Below, one piece after another: positions 15,847 through 27,261 of a DNA stretch of 64,000 bases. A program made the translations under genes and the position numbers. The DNA lies in contig NZ_UPSE01000453.1 in NCBI RefSeq assembly GCF_900573885.1, positions 1-64,000 of the forward strand. The letters are read 5' to 3'. The notes under the pieces were generated by a model that saw nothing but the letters and a program-made list of their open reading frames with translations, was not told the origin of the DNA and did no database searches. How positions within the stretch are numbered: the first letter of the stretch is position 1; each line of letters opens with the position of its first letter. The stretch is from Pseudomonas viridiflava. GTDB lineage: Bacteria; Pseudomonadota; Gammaproteobacteria; Pseudomonadales; Pseudomonadaceae.

Positions 15847-15923
15847 GTTTTATATTTTGCACGGAGGCTAGCCGGCCATTTTTAACTCAGGTAGGATCGC
15901 CCGGTTCGTAAAAAATATAAAAC
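15847..15923. repeat. AT-rich inverted repeat upstream of puuB
   Basis: GTTTTATATTTT (15847-15858) and AAAATATAAAAC (15912-15923) are perfect 12-base inverted arms 53 bases apart, the right arm ending 12 bases before the puuB ATG. They could form a leader hairpin masking the ribosome site or serve as two operator halves. Confidence 0.5.
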
Positions 15924-15935
15924 AGAGGTTGCAAG

Positions 15936-17219
15936 ATGGCACACACTCCTTATCCGCAGTCTTACTACGCCGCATCGGCAAATGCCGCTCCCGCCAGACC
16001 CGAATTGGCAGGCGACGTAGAAACCGATGTCTGTGTAGTGGGTGCCGGATACACCGGCCTTTCAACCGCCCTCTTCCTTTTAGAGCATGGTTTCCAGGTG
16101 ACCATCGTAGAGGCCGCCAAAGTCGGTTTCGGCGCATCGGGCCGAAACGGCGGCCAGATCGTTAACAGTTACAGCCGTGACATTGACGTGATCGAGCGCA
16201 CCGTCGGCGCCAAACAAGCCCAACTCCTCGGCGAGATGGCCTTCGAAGGCGGCCGCATCATTCGCGAGCGTATCGCGACTTACAACATCCAGTGCGACCT
16301 CAAAGACGGCGGCGTTTTCGCCGCTATCACGAAAAAGCAGATGGGCCATCTGGAGTCGCAGAAAAAGTTGTGGGAACGCTACGGCCATACCCAGCTTGAA
16401 CTGATGGACAGCTCGCGCATCCGCGAAGTGGTGAATACTGACAACTATATTGGCGGCATGCTCGACATGAGCGGCGGCCACATTCACCCGCTTAACCTGG
16501 CATTGGGCGAAGCAGCAGCGGTCGAGTCCCTTGGCGGCGTTATCTATGAGCAAACGCCAGCCACCCGCATTGAGCGCGGCGCCAACCCAGTGGTACACAC
16601 GCCCCAAGGTCGAGTGAAAGCAAAGTTCGTCGTAGTTGCGGGCAACGCCTATCTGGGCAACCTGGTTCCCGAGCTGTCGGCGAAGTCGATGCCTTGCGGC
16701 ACGCAAGTACTCACCACCGAACCCTTGAACGATGACGTTGCCAAGAGCCTATTGCCGCAGGACTACTGCGTTGAAGACTGCAACTACCTGCTCGACTACT
16801 ACCGCCTCAGTGGCGACAAGCGCCTGATCTTTGGCGGCGGCGTGGTATACGGCGCTCGCGATCCCGCTAACATTGAGGCCATCATTCGGCCCAAGCTGAT
16901 CAAAACCTTCCCGCAGCTTAAAGACGTGAAGATTGATTACGCCTGGACAGGCAATTTCCTGCTGACCCTGTCGCGTCTTCCTCAAGTTGGCCGCCTCGGC
17001 GACAACATCTATTACTCGCAAGGCTGCAGCGGCCATGGCGTCACCTACACCCACCTGGCCGGGAAGATTCTGGCCGAGTCGTTGCGTGGTCAGGCTGAGC
17101 GCTTCGACGCATTCGCCGGGCTTCCACACTATCCGTTCCCGGGTGGCGAGCTGATGCGCGTGCCCTTCACCGCGATGGGCGCCTGGTATTACAGCCTGCG
17201 CGACAAGCTGGGCTTCTAA
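15936..17219 (+). CDS. puuB: Gamma-glutamylputrescine oxidase (FAD-dependent)
   Basis: This 427-residue FAD enzyme of the D-amino-acid-oxidase/glycine-oxidase superfamily oxidises gamma-glutamyl polyamines to the aldehyde in polyamine catabolism. The ADP-binding beta-alpha-beta motif VCVVGAGYTGLSTALFLL (about residues 31-48) and the following GASGRNGGQI are clear. The C-terminal segment has TGNFLLTLSRLPQVG and QGCSGHGVTYTHLAGK, typical of PuuB/PauB-type enzymes. The length is normal. It was a neighbour of tRNA-Val before island insertion. The exact polyamine substrate cannot be read from sequence. Confidence 0.88.
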   Translation: MAHTPYPQSYYAASANAAPARPELAGDVETDVCVVGAGYTGLSTALFLLEHGFQVTIVEAAKVGFGASGRNGGQIVNSYSRDIDVIERTVGAKQAQLLGEMAFEGGRIIRERIATYNIQCDLKDGGVFAAITKKQMGHLESQKKLWERYGHTQLELMDSSRIREVVNTDNYIGGMLDMSGGHIHPLNLALGEAAAVESLGGVIYEQTPATRIERGANPVVHTPQGRVKAKFVVVAGNAYLGNLVPELSAKSMPCGTQVLTTEPLNDDVAKSLLPQDYCVEDCNYLLDYYRLSGDKRLIFGGGVVYGARDPANIEAIIRPKLIKTFPQLKDVKIDYAWTGNFLLTLSRLPQVGRLGDNIYYSQGCSGHGVTYTHLAGKILAESLRGQAERFDAFAGLPHYPFPGGELMRVPFTAMGAWYYSLRDKLGF

Positions 17220-17228
17220 CTCTGCCAC

Positions 17229-17263
17229 AAAAAAAACGGCGCCGATCAAGGCGCCGTTTTTTT
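17229..17263. terminator. Bidirectional terminator between puuB and the lipoprotein gene
   Basis: AAAAAACGGCGCC-GATCAA-GGCGCCGTTTTTTT forms a strong GC stem flanked by A and T tracts, between two converging genes. Confidence 0.9.
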
Positions 17264-17275
17264 GCGCCGGCTATG

Positions 17276-17947
17276 TCAGCGGGGTGCGCTTTTCAACGCT
17301 TCATAGGCATTGCTTGCTGCCAGCTTCTGCCCGGCTTTCTCAAGCTGCGACGCAGCGGCCATCCAGCGCTCGCGATCGACATTTGCCGGCAGCTGCGCTG
17401 GCGCCTGAACCAGAACGGCCCAGTTGCCAACCTCGCTCCAGGCCGATTCGAAACTCTTGAAGCTCATCACCAAACGGCGATTCATGCCGGAACGCAGCAG
17501 CAAACGCTGCCTGGCGCGGTCATACCCGACAACCACCGCATAACGTGGCGACGAAACAAAGCTGCCATCATCCATACGAACCAGCACCGGAAAGCCTGCA
17601 GAAACCTGCTCCAGAATGTTGGCCAAGCCTTGGGAGACTGGATAAATCAGCAGCCCATGCTCGTTAACCACCCGCGTCAGATTTCGCTCAATGGCCAATT
17701 CCTGACCGGGAAGACGCATTTTTTTTGCGACCAGCCCCGGCGTCGTGACCACCCCCTGATGCGACAGCATTTCTGCCAACGCACCCGGCACACCTTCAAA
17801 TGCGGTTTCGGCGAAGAACGGCACAGCGTTCAGCTCGACACGCTCCGGCAATGCGCGTACTTCGGGCGCAAGTGTTACCCGAGAGGAACAACTGGCGACC
17901 AGCAGCAACGCGCAACTTGCCAATAGTAAGAGACGCAATTTCGCCAC
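17276..17947 (-). CDS. Lipoprotein with peptidase C39-like domain
   Basis: This 223-residue protein has a lipoprotein signal peptide (RLLLLASCALLLVASC, lipobox LVASC with Cys20), so it is probably anchored in the envelope. The body resembles C39-like double-glycine peptidase domains (about residues 35-185, with VPFFAE at the start, AEMLSHQGV and later the YAVVVGYD segment). The usual catalytic cysteine of C39 proteases is not evident, so it may be a non-catalytic member. The C-terminus is a short helical repeat-like tail (AASQLEKAGQKLAASNAYEAL). The start is GTG after a GGAG. It is adjacent to oprF but separated by a terminator. Confidence 0.75.
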   Translation of the reverse strand: MAKLRLLLLASCALLLVASCSSRVTLAPEVRALPERVELNAVPFFAETAFEGVPGALAEMLSHQGVVTTPGLVAKKMRLPGQELAIERNLTRVVNEHGLLIYPVSQGLANILEQVSAGFPVLVRMDDGSFVSSPRYAVVVGYDRARQRLLLRSGMNRRLVMSFKSFESAWSEVGNWAVLVQAPAQLPANVDRERWMAAASQLEKAGQKLAASNAYEALKSAPR

Positions 17948-18023
17948 TTGCCCAGCTCCGACTTAATTAAGGAATGGGCCGGATCATACCGCGCCAGCCA
18001 CTCGTGCACTTAATTGGAGGCAA

Positions 18024-18053
18024 AGAAAAGCCCGGCCTAAGCCGGGCTTTTCT
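18024..18053. terminator. Terminator after oprF
   Basis: AGAAAAGCCCGGC-CTAA-GCCGGGCTTTTCT is a symmetric GC stem with A/T flanks. It lies 15 bases past the oprF stop on the minus strand. Confidence 0.9.
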
Positions 18054-18068
18054 GAAACACCGCGCTAA

Positions 18069-19106
18069 TTACTTAGCTTGGGCTTCTACTTCAGCTTCAA
18101 CGCGACGGTTTACAGCGCGGCCAGCTTCGGTAGCGTTATCCGCAACCGGCTTGGACTCGCCGTAGCCAACAGCGTTAACACGCTCGCCACCTACACCGTA
18201 CTGGTTAACCAGAACTTCACGAACGGCATTAGCACGACGCTCGGACAGTTTCTGGTTGTAAGCGTCAGTACCGACGGAGTCAGTGTGACCTTCAACAGTG
18301 GTGGAAGTAGCTGGGTATTGCTGCATGAAGTCAGCCAGGTTCTTGATGTCGCCATAGCTTTCTTCTTTGACTTTCGACTTGTCGAAGTCGAATTTCACGT
18401 CCAGTTCAACGCGAACAACTTCGGCAACGGCTGGGCAGCCATCAGCGTCAACAGTTACGTTGGCAGCGGTGCCTGGGCACTTGTCTACGTTGTCGCAAAC
18501 GCCATCGTTGTCGCTGTCGGAGCAAACTTCTGGAGCTGCTGCAACGGCTGCAGGCTCAGCAGCTTTTTTGCCGCCACCGAAGTTAACGCCGATACCAACG
18601 CTTGGCGCCCACTCGGTGTCGCCTTGGTCGATGTTGTATTGAGCTTCAACGCCAGCACGGGCGTAGAAGTTCTCGGTGAAATACACCTTGGCACCGCCGC
18701 CAACGTTGGCGAAAGTGGAGCCGTTACGACCGCTATTGCCGTTCTGGCCAATGCTTTGATCGGAGAAACCGGCCGAAACGTACGGACGCAGCATGTCGCC
18801 AGGAGCGTTGAAGTGGTACAGCGCGTCCAGAGCAGTGTTCGAGCCTTTGATGTTGCGGCCGTCTTCGCTGCGAGCGTTGTGAACTTCGTCGTAACCCAGA
18901 CGCAGTTCAACGTCGTCGGTCAGGAAGTAACCAACGGAACCGCCGAAGAGGTTGCCGTTGTTTTTGAAGTCACGAGCGCTGTCGAACATTTCTTTCTTGG
19001 CGAAGCCTTCGATTTCTACTGCACCTTGGCCTTGGGCCAACGCCTGAAGAGAGGAAGCAGCGATCAGCGAGCCGATAACAACGCCTAAGGTGTTTTTAAA
19101 TTTCAT
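18069..19106 (-). CDS. oprF: Major outer membrane porin OprF
   Basis: OprF is the abundant Pseudomonas porin that links the outer membrane to peptidoglycan. This copy has 345 residues. A signal peptide ends about residue 24 (LQALAQG), followed by an 8-stranded OmpA-like barrel (about 25-185). A linker has the thrombospondin-3-like calcium repeat DSDNDGVCDNVDKCPGT (about 197-213). The C-terminal OmpA peptidoglycan-binding domain (about 225-345) has VEGHTDSVGTDAYNQKLSERR. It follows sigX, whose product drives its transcription in other pseudomonads. Confidence 0.98.
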   Translation of the reverse strand: MKFKNTLGVVIGSLIAASSLQALAQGQGAVEIEGFAKKEMFDSARDFKNNGNLFGGSVGYFLTDDVELRLGYDEVHNARSEDGRNIKGSNTALDALYHFNAPGDMLRPYVSAGFSDQSIGQNGNSGRNGSTFANVGGGAKVYFTENFYARAGVEAQYNIDQGDTEWAPSVGIGVNFGGGKKAAEPAAVAAAPEVCSDSDNDGVCDNVDKCPGTAANVTVDADGCPAVAEVVRVELDVKFDFDKSKVKEESYGDIKNLADFMQQYPATSTTVEGHTDSVGTDAYNQKLSERRANAVREVLVNQYGVGGERVNAVGYGESKPVADNATEAGRAVNRRVEAEVEAQAK

Positions 19107-19213
19107 CCGTAAATCCCTATCTTGGTGGTCAGTAAGTTGTCTGACAAACGCAAGACAACTCAGGCGGCGATTCTAACAGCAATCGCCTGGTCGGTTAGAG
19201 GTATTTCACCCAA

Positions 19214-19804
19214 CTAAGTTTCGGCAACGCCAGAAAATTTCTCCCGCAACCGGTCGAGCGCTCTTTTATAACGCATCTTGGTTGCGCTCAACCCCATATG
19301 CATGATGTCGGCGATTTCCTGAAACTCCAGCTCAGCAACAAATCGGAGCACCAGAATCTCCCGATCTATGGGGTTCACGTGGACTAACCAGCGATCCAGA
19401 CCGCCAGGCTCCTGGGTTATTGGCGCCTTTTCTTCGGAAGCTTCTTCCAAAGGATCCAAACTTAGGGCGTCCAACAAACGTCTTTTTCGACGCTCTTTGC
19501 GGTACTGGGTAATGCATTCGTTGTAGGTAATGCTGTAGAGCCACGTCTTGAACTTTGACTTGCCTTCAAAATTCTTCAAGCCATATAAAACTTTTAACAT
19601 TACTTCTTGACAGACGTCGTCGGCATCCCGGTCATTTCCCAGATAACGGGCACACACGTTAAACAAGGTTCGCTGGTAACGCCGCATCAGCTCTTCATAT
19701 GCCCGCGTAATGTGGAACAACTCCACATGCGCACGCGCCACGAGCTCTTCGTCCGAGAGTTCGCGTGGGTCATAGCGGGAAGATAGCGATTGAGCTTTAT
19801 TCAA
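19214..19804 (-). CDS. sigX: ECF sigma factor SigX
   Basis: This 196-residue extracytoplasmic-function sigma factor has sigma region 2 (about residues 30-100, with YLGNDRDADDVCQEVMLKV and FKTWLYSITYNEC) and region 4 (about 135-190, with REILVLRFVAELEFQEIADI). SigX controls oprF and membrane fatty-acid genes in Pseudomonas. The start is a TTG (19802-19804) giving the conserved N-terminus MNKAQ. No anti-sigma gene lies beside it; instead the cmpX mechanosensitive channel gene precedes it, the conserved layout. Confidence 0.97.
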   Translation of the reverse strand: MNKAQSLSSRYDPRELSDEELVARAHVELFHITRAYEELMRRYQRTLFNVCARYLGNDRDADDVCQEVMLKVLYGLKNFEGKSKFKTWLYSITYNECITQYRKERRKRRLLDALSLDPLEEASEEKAPITQEPGGLDRWLVHVNPIDREILVLRFVAELEFQEIADIMHMGLSATKMRYKRALDRLREKFSGVAET

Positions 19805-19897
19805 AACGTGTCGGGCCGGCAGTCTGGTGGATAGCCGCCAAGGCCCTGAACCTCAGACAGTTCAGGATGGCGGCATACATTAGCAGGGATTGGCGCG

Positions 19898-20722
19898 TTA
19901 GCGACTGCTCACCCGTTGCTCAAGGATCTCGCGATTGGACAGCGAAACCAGCTCACCGTCGTCGGTCAGCAAGGTGGTTTTCACCGTACCGATTTCCTCG
20001 ATCTGCCCTTCCACCTCACCCACTTTCAACTGCTGGCCCACGTCATACAATTCGCGCACGTAAATGCCGGCAAGAATCTGCGCGGCGATGTCACGGCTCC
20101 CCAGCCCCAGCGCCAGCGCCACGGCCAGCCCGACCGAGATCAGCACGATGGCGATAACGTTGTTGAGCAGGTCGGTTTTGACTTCAAGCTGGCCGATAGC
20201 GACCGAGATGCTGAGAATAATGACCAGGCCTTGAGCAATGCGCGCCAGGCCGTTGGCGTAATCCAGGCCCACGCCGTCAGCTGCACTTCGCACCAGACCG
20301 CTGACCAACTGGGCCAGCAGAATGCCGATCACCAGCACCAGCGCGGCACCGAACACCTTCGGCAGGTACAACGCCAGTACATCAAGGGTGGCAGAAACGC
20401 GTTGCAGGCCCAGGGATTCAGCGGCCGAAACCAGGAAGACCAAGAGCACAAACCAGTAAACGATCTTGCCGATCAGCGCTGAAACCGGCACCTGAATGCC
20501 TGCGCGGCCAATCAGCTTGGTCAGGCCGGTGCCCGCCATCAAACGGTCCAGCCCCACTTTGCCGAGCAGTTTCGACAGCAGGGTGTCGAGCAGCTTGGCA
20601 ACGACAAAACCCAGCAATACCAGAATCAGCGCCACGAACAGGTTGGGAATGAACACTGCAACCTTGGTCCACAGCGCAGCCATTGCCTCTTTCAGGCTTT
20701 GGGTCCAGAGATCGAGTTCCAT
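19898..20722 (-). CDS. cmpX: Mechanosensitive channel family protein CmpX
   Basis: This 274-residue inner-membrane protein has about five transmembrane segments. The first (LFVALILVLLGFVVAKL) and the conserved TM-helix repeats (LPKVFGAALVLVIGILLAQLV cut short) precede a short MscS-like beta domain at the end (GDVGQQL-type KVGEVEGQIEEIGTVKTTLL). It lacks the large C-terminal vestibule of MscS. In P. aeruginosa it lies upstream of sigX and affects SigX activity through envelope state. It overlaps nothing and follows crfX by two bases. Confidence 0.92.
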   Translation of the reverse strand: MELDLWTQSLKEAMAALWTKVAVFIPNLFVALILVLLGFVVAKLLDTLLSKLLGKVGLDRLMAGTGLTKLIGRAGIQVPVSALIGKIVYWFVLLVFLVSAAESLGLQRVSATLDVLALYLPKVFGAALVLVIGILLAQLVSGLVRSAADGVGLDYANGLARIAQGLVIILSISVAIGQLEVKTDLLNNVIAIVLISVGLAVALALGLGSRDIAAQILAGIYVRELYDVGQQLKVGEVEGQIEEIGTVKTTLLTDDGELVSLSNREILEQRVSSR

Positions 20723-20724
20723 GT

Positions 20725-20976
20725 TCAGTCAGCCTTCTTGGTCGTACGAGCGGAGGGGGTGCGGCGCGATACCGGCGCGACGTGATCGGAGCCTTTATTC
20801 ACGGCGATCATGAGCGCTTCGAGGCAGCGGCCCATCAGGCCGAACAGGTCTCCGGCGCCGACTTGCCTGTTGGCGGTTTTCAACACGCGGCCCAGCGTTG
20901 CGTCATCGTCGTGGCTGGTGGCCGAAGACTTGAGCAGATCTCGCAGGGATTGTTCGAATGGATCGTGCATGCGCAC
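20725..20976 (-). CDS. crfX: CrfX-like small protein
   Basis: This 83-residue cytosolic protein (HDPFEQSLRDLLKSS, ...GDLFGLMGRCLEAL) with a basic disordered tail is the conserved partner upstream of cmpX-sigX in Pseudomonas. Its biochemical role is unknown. The stop is two bases before the cmpX ATG, so the pair is one transcript. Confidence 0.85.
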   Translation of the reverse strand: MRMHDPFEQSLRDLLKSSATSHDDDATLGRVLKTANRQVGAGDLFGLMGRCLEALMIAVNKGSDHVAPVSRRTPSARTTKKAD

Positions 20977-21023
20977 CTCAGGATTTCTCAGGGCTAGACG
21001 CGGCGTATTTTTGCCGGGTCACA

Positions 21024-22019
21024 TCAAACCCAACGTAATCGGCGAATAAGCCACCATTGTCCCAACGCAACCAACGCCAACACCAGGCACGCCAGAAGAA
21101 ACCCGTATGGGCTTTCGGAGCCAGGAATGCCGCCAACGTTAATGCCCAGCAGCCCGGTCAGAAAACTCATTGGCAGGAAAATGCAGGTGATGATGCCGAA
21201 GCGATACATGGTCCGGTTCATGCGCTCGCTCATACGCCGGCTCTCGGTTTCCAGCACCAGCCCAACCCGCTCGCGAATCAGCTCGAGCTCCTCGAGGTAG
21301 CGAGTCAGGCGGTTGTTGAGCTCGTTCCAGTAGTCCGCATCGTCACTGGCATACCAGGGCAACGTGTTCCGAGTCAGCTGCGCGTAGATATCGCGTTGCG
21401 GCGACAGAAAGCGCCGCAAGCCGGCGGCACGACGGCGGATGTGCAGCATCTGCCCGTGCTCTGGGGTGAAACGCTCATCCGCGTCGGCGCGTTCTTCTTG
21501 CGCGTCCACCTGTTCGGACAGGTCCATCACCAAGGCATCTACCTTGTCGGTCATGTGCTGGGCGATATAAAGCATCAGCTCTGAGGCGCCCTTGGGACCC
21601 TTACCGGCTTCGAGCTCGGCAATCAACTCTTCGGTCGCGTGCAACGGCCGCAGTCGCAACGAGATAACACGCTGCGCCGCGGCGAAAATCCGCACCGAGA
21701 CCATGTCTTCCGGCTCGGCACCGGGGTTAAGGTTCACGCCGCGCAGAAACAGCAGCAACTCATCGTTGGGCAAGGGAAGCAGACGCGGACGGGTGTTTTC
21801 CTCCAGCAGCAAATCGCAGCTGAATTCATTCAGGCCACTCTCGGTGCGAAGCCAGGCGAGGGTTTGCGGGTGGCCGCGGTCCCAGTGCAGCCAAAGACTT
21901 TCTGCCGGTTCAAGCTGAATATGGTCGATCTGCTGACGCGTAATCGCGCGCGCCCCGCCCTCGCCGTCCAGCACAAACGCGTGCACCAGCCCCCATTGCG
22001 CGTTGTCTTCCTCGTGCAT
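21024..22019 (-). CDS. zntB: CorA-family zinc/metal transporter ZntB (CmaX)
   Basis: This 331-residue protein has a long cytosolic funnel domain (about residues 1-265) and two C-terminal transmembrane helices. TM1 ends in the GLLGINVGGIPGS loop, where GIN replaces the GMN of Mg-selective CorA, the hallmark of ZntB-type members. TM2 (GFLLACLVLALVALGQWWLI) is followed by a basic tail. The family forms pentamers that move zinc or other divalent cations. In P. aeruginosa this locus is called cmaX. Confidence 0.9.
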   Translation of the reverse strand: MHEEDNAQWGLVHAFVLDGEGGARAITRQQIDHIQLEPAESLWLHWDRGHPQTLAWLRTESGLNEFSCDLLLEENTRPRLLPLPNDELLLFLRGVNLNPGAEPEDMVSVRIFAAAQRVISLRLRPLHATEELIAELEAGKGPKGASELMLYIAQHMTDKVDALVMDLSEQVDAQEERADADERFTPEHGQMLHIRRRAAGLRRFLSPQRDIYAQLTRNTLPWYASDDADYWNELNNRLTRYLEELELIRERVGLVLETESRRMSERMNRTMYRFGIITCIFLPMSFLTGLLGINVGGIPGSESPYGFLLACLVLALVALGQWWLIRRLRWV

Positions 22020-22063
22020 TACCTCGGCATTCCTTCTTTATTACTGCGGCGCGGCGCCAAAAA

Positions 22064-22090
22064 GAAAAAACCCGACTCACGCCGGGTCTT
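22064..22090 (-). terminator. Terminator after rraA
   Basis: The minus strand reads ACCCGGCGTGAGTCGGGTTTTTT. A short GC stem with a run of T follows the rraA stop by about ten bases. Confidence 0.75.
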
Positions 22091-22099
22091 GTAACCGTA

Positions 22100-22588
22100 T
22101 CAGGACGGCATGCTGAGCGGTTGTGGCGAAACGATTATGCCGTTGTTGTCGGCGTACACGTATTCGCCCGGGCGGAAGGTGACGCCGCCGAAAGTCACGA
22201 CTACGTTGAGGTCGCCAATGCCGCGCTTGTCGGTTTTCATCGGGTGAGTGGCCAGTGCCTGCACGCCCAGTTCGGTTTGCGCGATAACGTCAACGTCACG
22301 AATGCAGCCGTAAATCACCAAGCCTTCCCAGCCATTCTTCGCCGCCTTTTCCGCGAGCATGTCGCCCAGCAATGCACGGCGCAGAGAACCGCCACCGTCC
22401 ACCACCAGTACCTTGCCTTTGCCGTTCAGGTCGACCTGTTCTTTAACCAGCGAGTTGTCTTCGAAGCACTTGATGGTGACGATCTCACCGCCAAACGAGT
22501 CGCGGCCGCCGAAATTGCTGAACATTGGCTCAACCACTTGCACCAACTCGGGGTAGGCATCGCACAAATCGGGAGTGACGTATTGCAT
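22100..22588 (-). CDS. rraA: Ribonuclease E activity regulator RraA
   Basis: This 162-residue protein is of the RraA/menG-like fold. RraA trimers bind RNase E and inhibit RNA decay. Family motifs [34 protein letters not shown] and the end segment [10 protein letters not shown] are all present. Some relatives are aldolases acting on 4-hydroxy-4-methyl-2-oxoglutarate, so an enzymatic role cannot be excluded. The conserved position beside cmaX and the hydrolase supports the RraA assignment. Confidence 0.93.
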   Translation of the reverse strand: MQYVTPDLCDAYPELVQVVEPMFSNFGGRDSFGGEIVTIKCFEDNSLVKEQVDLNGKGKVLVVDGGGSLRRALLGDMLAEKAAKNGWEGLVIYGCIRDVDVIAQTELGVQALATHPMKTDKRGIGDLNVVVTFGGVTFRPGEYVYADNNGIIVSPQPLSMPS

Positions 22589-22656
22589 GGGAATACTCCT
22601 GGATAGGTTCTGGAAACCGCTGGCTCAAATCTGGATACGGCGACATCTTAGCCGGG

Positions 22657-23664
22657 TCATTGCGACGATGAAACGCTCGATGCTGGCGCTTCTGCTGGCT
22701 CCAGCGCAGCCGGCAGGCTCAGATGGCGCAGCCAGTGCTCGGCCAGCGGCCAGACTTCAGCCTGCGCGTGTTTGCTGACGAGCATTTCGACGTGCCCGAA
22801 GTCATCGCTGAAACCCTGCCGTTTGCCCAGGCATATAAAGCGACGCTGCGTGGAGCCGAACTGCTCCAGCAATTTGCGGCAACCCCACGCGGGGTCCTGC
22901 TCGTCGCCGTCGGCGCTCACGGCCAGCACGGGTACGTTGACCTCGGCCAACCCTTTCCACCAGTCGTTTTTCTTGCCTTCACCAAAGCGGCCAAACAGAC
23001 GGTGCCAGCGCAGGCTTTCGCGGATCAAGCCAACCGGCTCGTCCTCCGGACCGCGCTTGAGGCGCGAGCCGGAAATCACCGAAACACCCTTAAGCAACAG
23101 ACGCGCGCCCCACTCCACCGGCGGAATTTTCAGCGGCCAGTAAACGCGGCTCACCTGGCTGCCAAACAGCGCCACCGAGGCCACGTTATCTTCGCCGAGA
23201 TAATGCCCGCCAAGCGCGGCGGCGAGGGTGATGCCGCCTAACGAATGGCCGATCCAGTGCGGCGCCTGCCCGCTCTGCTCACGGACAAATGCACCAATCG
23301 CCGGCAAGTCGTAGCGGGCGTAATCAGCGACGGTGTTGTTGCGGTAGTCCAGGTTACGCGGTGACAAGCCGTGGCCGCGCATTTCGGCAATCCACACGTC
23401 GAAACCGGCGCGCGCCAGGTAGGGCCCCAAGCCAATGCACTTGGGCGAGTACCAGAAGCGGCGATTGGAAAAGCTGCCCGGAATCAGAATGACCGGCACG
23501 CCTCGGTCTTCACCGTGGTCGGCCATGCCCAAGCGGGTCAGGGCCAGCTCAACGCTGAAGTCGGGGCTGTTTGAAGGCTTGAGGCGATAAACATCCTCGC
23601 TGAGATCGCCACGAAACTCGGCGCTCATCAAGGCTACGGGAAACAGTTCACTGCTACTTTGCAT
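22657..23664 (-). CDS. Alpha/beta hydrolase
   Basis: This 335-residue alpha/beta-fold hydrolase has its oxyanion region at VILIPGSFSNRRFW, nucleophile elbow GHSLGG, an acidic residue in SADGDEQDPAWG and the catalytic His in DDFGHVEMLV. The triad is complete. No signal peptide is evident. I placed the start at ATG 23664 (MQSSSELF); the longer frame to 23781 runs through a terminator and is not credible. Conserved beside ppsA in Pseudomonas. The substrate is unknown, likely an ester. Confidence 0.88.
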   Translation of the reverse strand: MQSSSELFPVALMSAEFRGDLSEDVYRLKPSNSPDFSVELALTRLGMADHGEDRGVPVILIPGSFSNRRFWYSPKCIGLGPYLARAGFDVWIAEMRGHGLSPRNLDYRNNTVADYARYDLPAIGAFVREQSGQAPHWIGHSLGGITLAAALGGHYLGEDNVASVALFGSQVSRVYWPLKIPPVEWGARLLLKGVSVISGSRLKRGPEDEPVGLIRESLRWHRLFGRFGEGKKNDWWKGLAEVNVPVLAVSADGDEQDPAWGCRKLLEQFGSTQRRFICLGKRQGFSDDFGHVEMLVSKHAQAEVWPLAEHWLRHLSLPAALEPAEAPASSVSSSQ

Positions 23665-23692
23665 GCGGATCGACTGACAGGAAAACTTGCAG

Positions 23693-23726
23693 AAAAAAGG
23701 GCGGGAAATAACCCCGCCCTTTTTTT
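23693..23726 (-). terminator. Terminator after ppsA
   Basis: AAAAAAGGGCGGG-AAATAA-CCCCGCCCTTTTTTT is a strong stem with A and T flanks, between ppsA and the hydrolase gene. It can work in both directions. Confidence 0.85.
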
Positions 23727-23740
23727 GTTTTGTGTTTTTT

Positions 23741-23826
23741 TGTTGGGCTTCGCTGGCGCTCGCCTGCGCGGCCCGACCCAACCTACTAGTTACCGTAGGT
23801 TGGGTTGAGCGCAGCGAAGCCCAACA
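23741..23826. repeat. GTAGGTTGGGTTGAGC inverted repeat element
   Basis: The right arm GTAGGTTGGGTTGAGCGCAG continuing CGAAGCCCAACA (23795-23826) is the inverted match of the left arm TGTTGGGCTTCGCTGGCGCT...GACCCAACCTAC (23741-23786). The same arms recur at 34937-35147, and a related form at 45353-45446, so this is a dispersed genomic repeat. Confidence 0.75.
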
Positions 23827-23831
23827 GGACC

Positions 23832-26204
<2,373 letters not shown>

Positions 26205-26397
26205 GGTGATCTCTCCACTAACGGTGTTGGACTAGCTCAGACCCTATTTACTCTCACGCTTTGCCGCACCTTGGTGCCGCTCCCTGTGACGGTGGCCTGG
26301 CCCTGGAAAATAAGTAACAATGCCAACCGGCATGGCTTCGATCAAAGGGGCCCTATGATAGCCAAGAATCATCCTTAGCTTAAGGCCCTCGGTGCAA

Positions 26398-27216
26398 ATG
26401 AAACGAACCGCTTTCTTCATCTCCGACGGCACCGGCATCACGGCCGAAACACTTGGCCAAAGCCTGCTGGCGCAGTTCGAGAACATCACGTTCCACAAGC
26501 TCACGCGCCCCTACATCGACACCGTAGAAAAAGCGCGGGCGATGGTACAGCAAATCAATAATGCGGCTGAAAAAGACGGCGTCCGCCCGATCATTTTCGA
26601 CACCATCGTCAACCAGGACATCCGCGATATTCTCGCCAAGTCCGATGGCTTCATGATCGACATCTTCTCGACCTTTCTCGCCCCCCTCGAACAGGAACTG
26701 ACGTCACACTCGTCCTATTCGGTGGGCAAATCCCACTCCATCAGCCACAACTCCAACTACATGGAGCGTATCGAGGCGGTCAACTTCGCCCTCGACAACG
26801 ACGATGGCGCCCGCACGCATTACTACGACAAGGCCGACCTGATTCTCGTCGGTGTGTCGCGCTGCGGTAAAACCCCAACCTGCCTATATATGGCACTGCA
26901 ATATGGCATTCGTGCAGCCAACTACCCGCTGACCGAAGACGACATGGAGCGCCTGCAATTACCCAGCGCGCTCAAGCAGTACAAAGACAAGCTGTTCGGC
27001 CTGACCATCGACCCCGACCGCCTGACCGCCATTCGCAACGAACGCAAGCCCAACAGCCGTTACGCCAGTTTTGCCCAGTGCGAGTTCGAAGTGCGTGAAG
27101 TCGAACAACTGCTGCGCCGGGAAAACATTCCGTACATCAATTCCACGCATTTCTCCGTGGAGGAAATCTCCGCCAAGATCCTGGTGGAAAAAGGCGTTGA
27201 GCGACGTCTGAAATAG
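26398..27216 (+). CDS. ppsR: PEP synthase regulatory kinase/pyrophosphorylase
   Basis: This 272-residue DUF299-family bifunctional enzyme inactivates PpsA by ADP-dependent phosphorylation of a threonine and reactivates it by phosphate-dependent dephosphorylation. The N-terminus [18 protein letters not shown] and the P-loop [10 protein letters not shown] (about residues 150-160) are diagnostic, as is [12 protein letters not shown] chose ATG 26398 (MKRT) over GTG 26392, two codons earlier. Divergence from ppsA across about 190 bases supports the pairing. Confidence 0.96.
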   Translation: MKRTAFFISDGTGITAETLGQSLLAQFENITFHKLTRPYIDTVEKARAMVQQINNAAEKDGVRPIIFDTIVNQDIRDILAKSDGFMIDIFSTFLAPLEQELTSHSSYSVGKSHSISHNSNYMERIEAVNFALDNDDGARTHYYDKADLILVGVSRCGKTPTCLYMALQYGIRAANYPLTEDDMERLQLPSALKQYKDKLFGLTIDPDRLTAIRNERKPNSRYASFAQCEFEVREVEQLLRRENIPYINSTHFSVEEISAKILVEKGVERRLK

Positions 27217-27261
27217 TCGCCGCTGAAACAGACCCGCTACTGCGAAAAAGGTGCACATTCG

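Noticed and set aside
22657-23781. Longer hydrolase start at 23781
   Set aside because: The extension would be translated through a strong hairpin terminator and part of a dispersed repeat; ATG 23664 is better.
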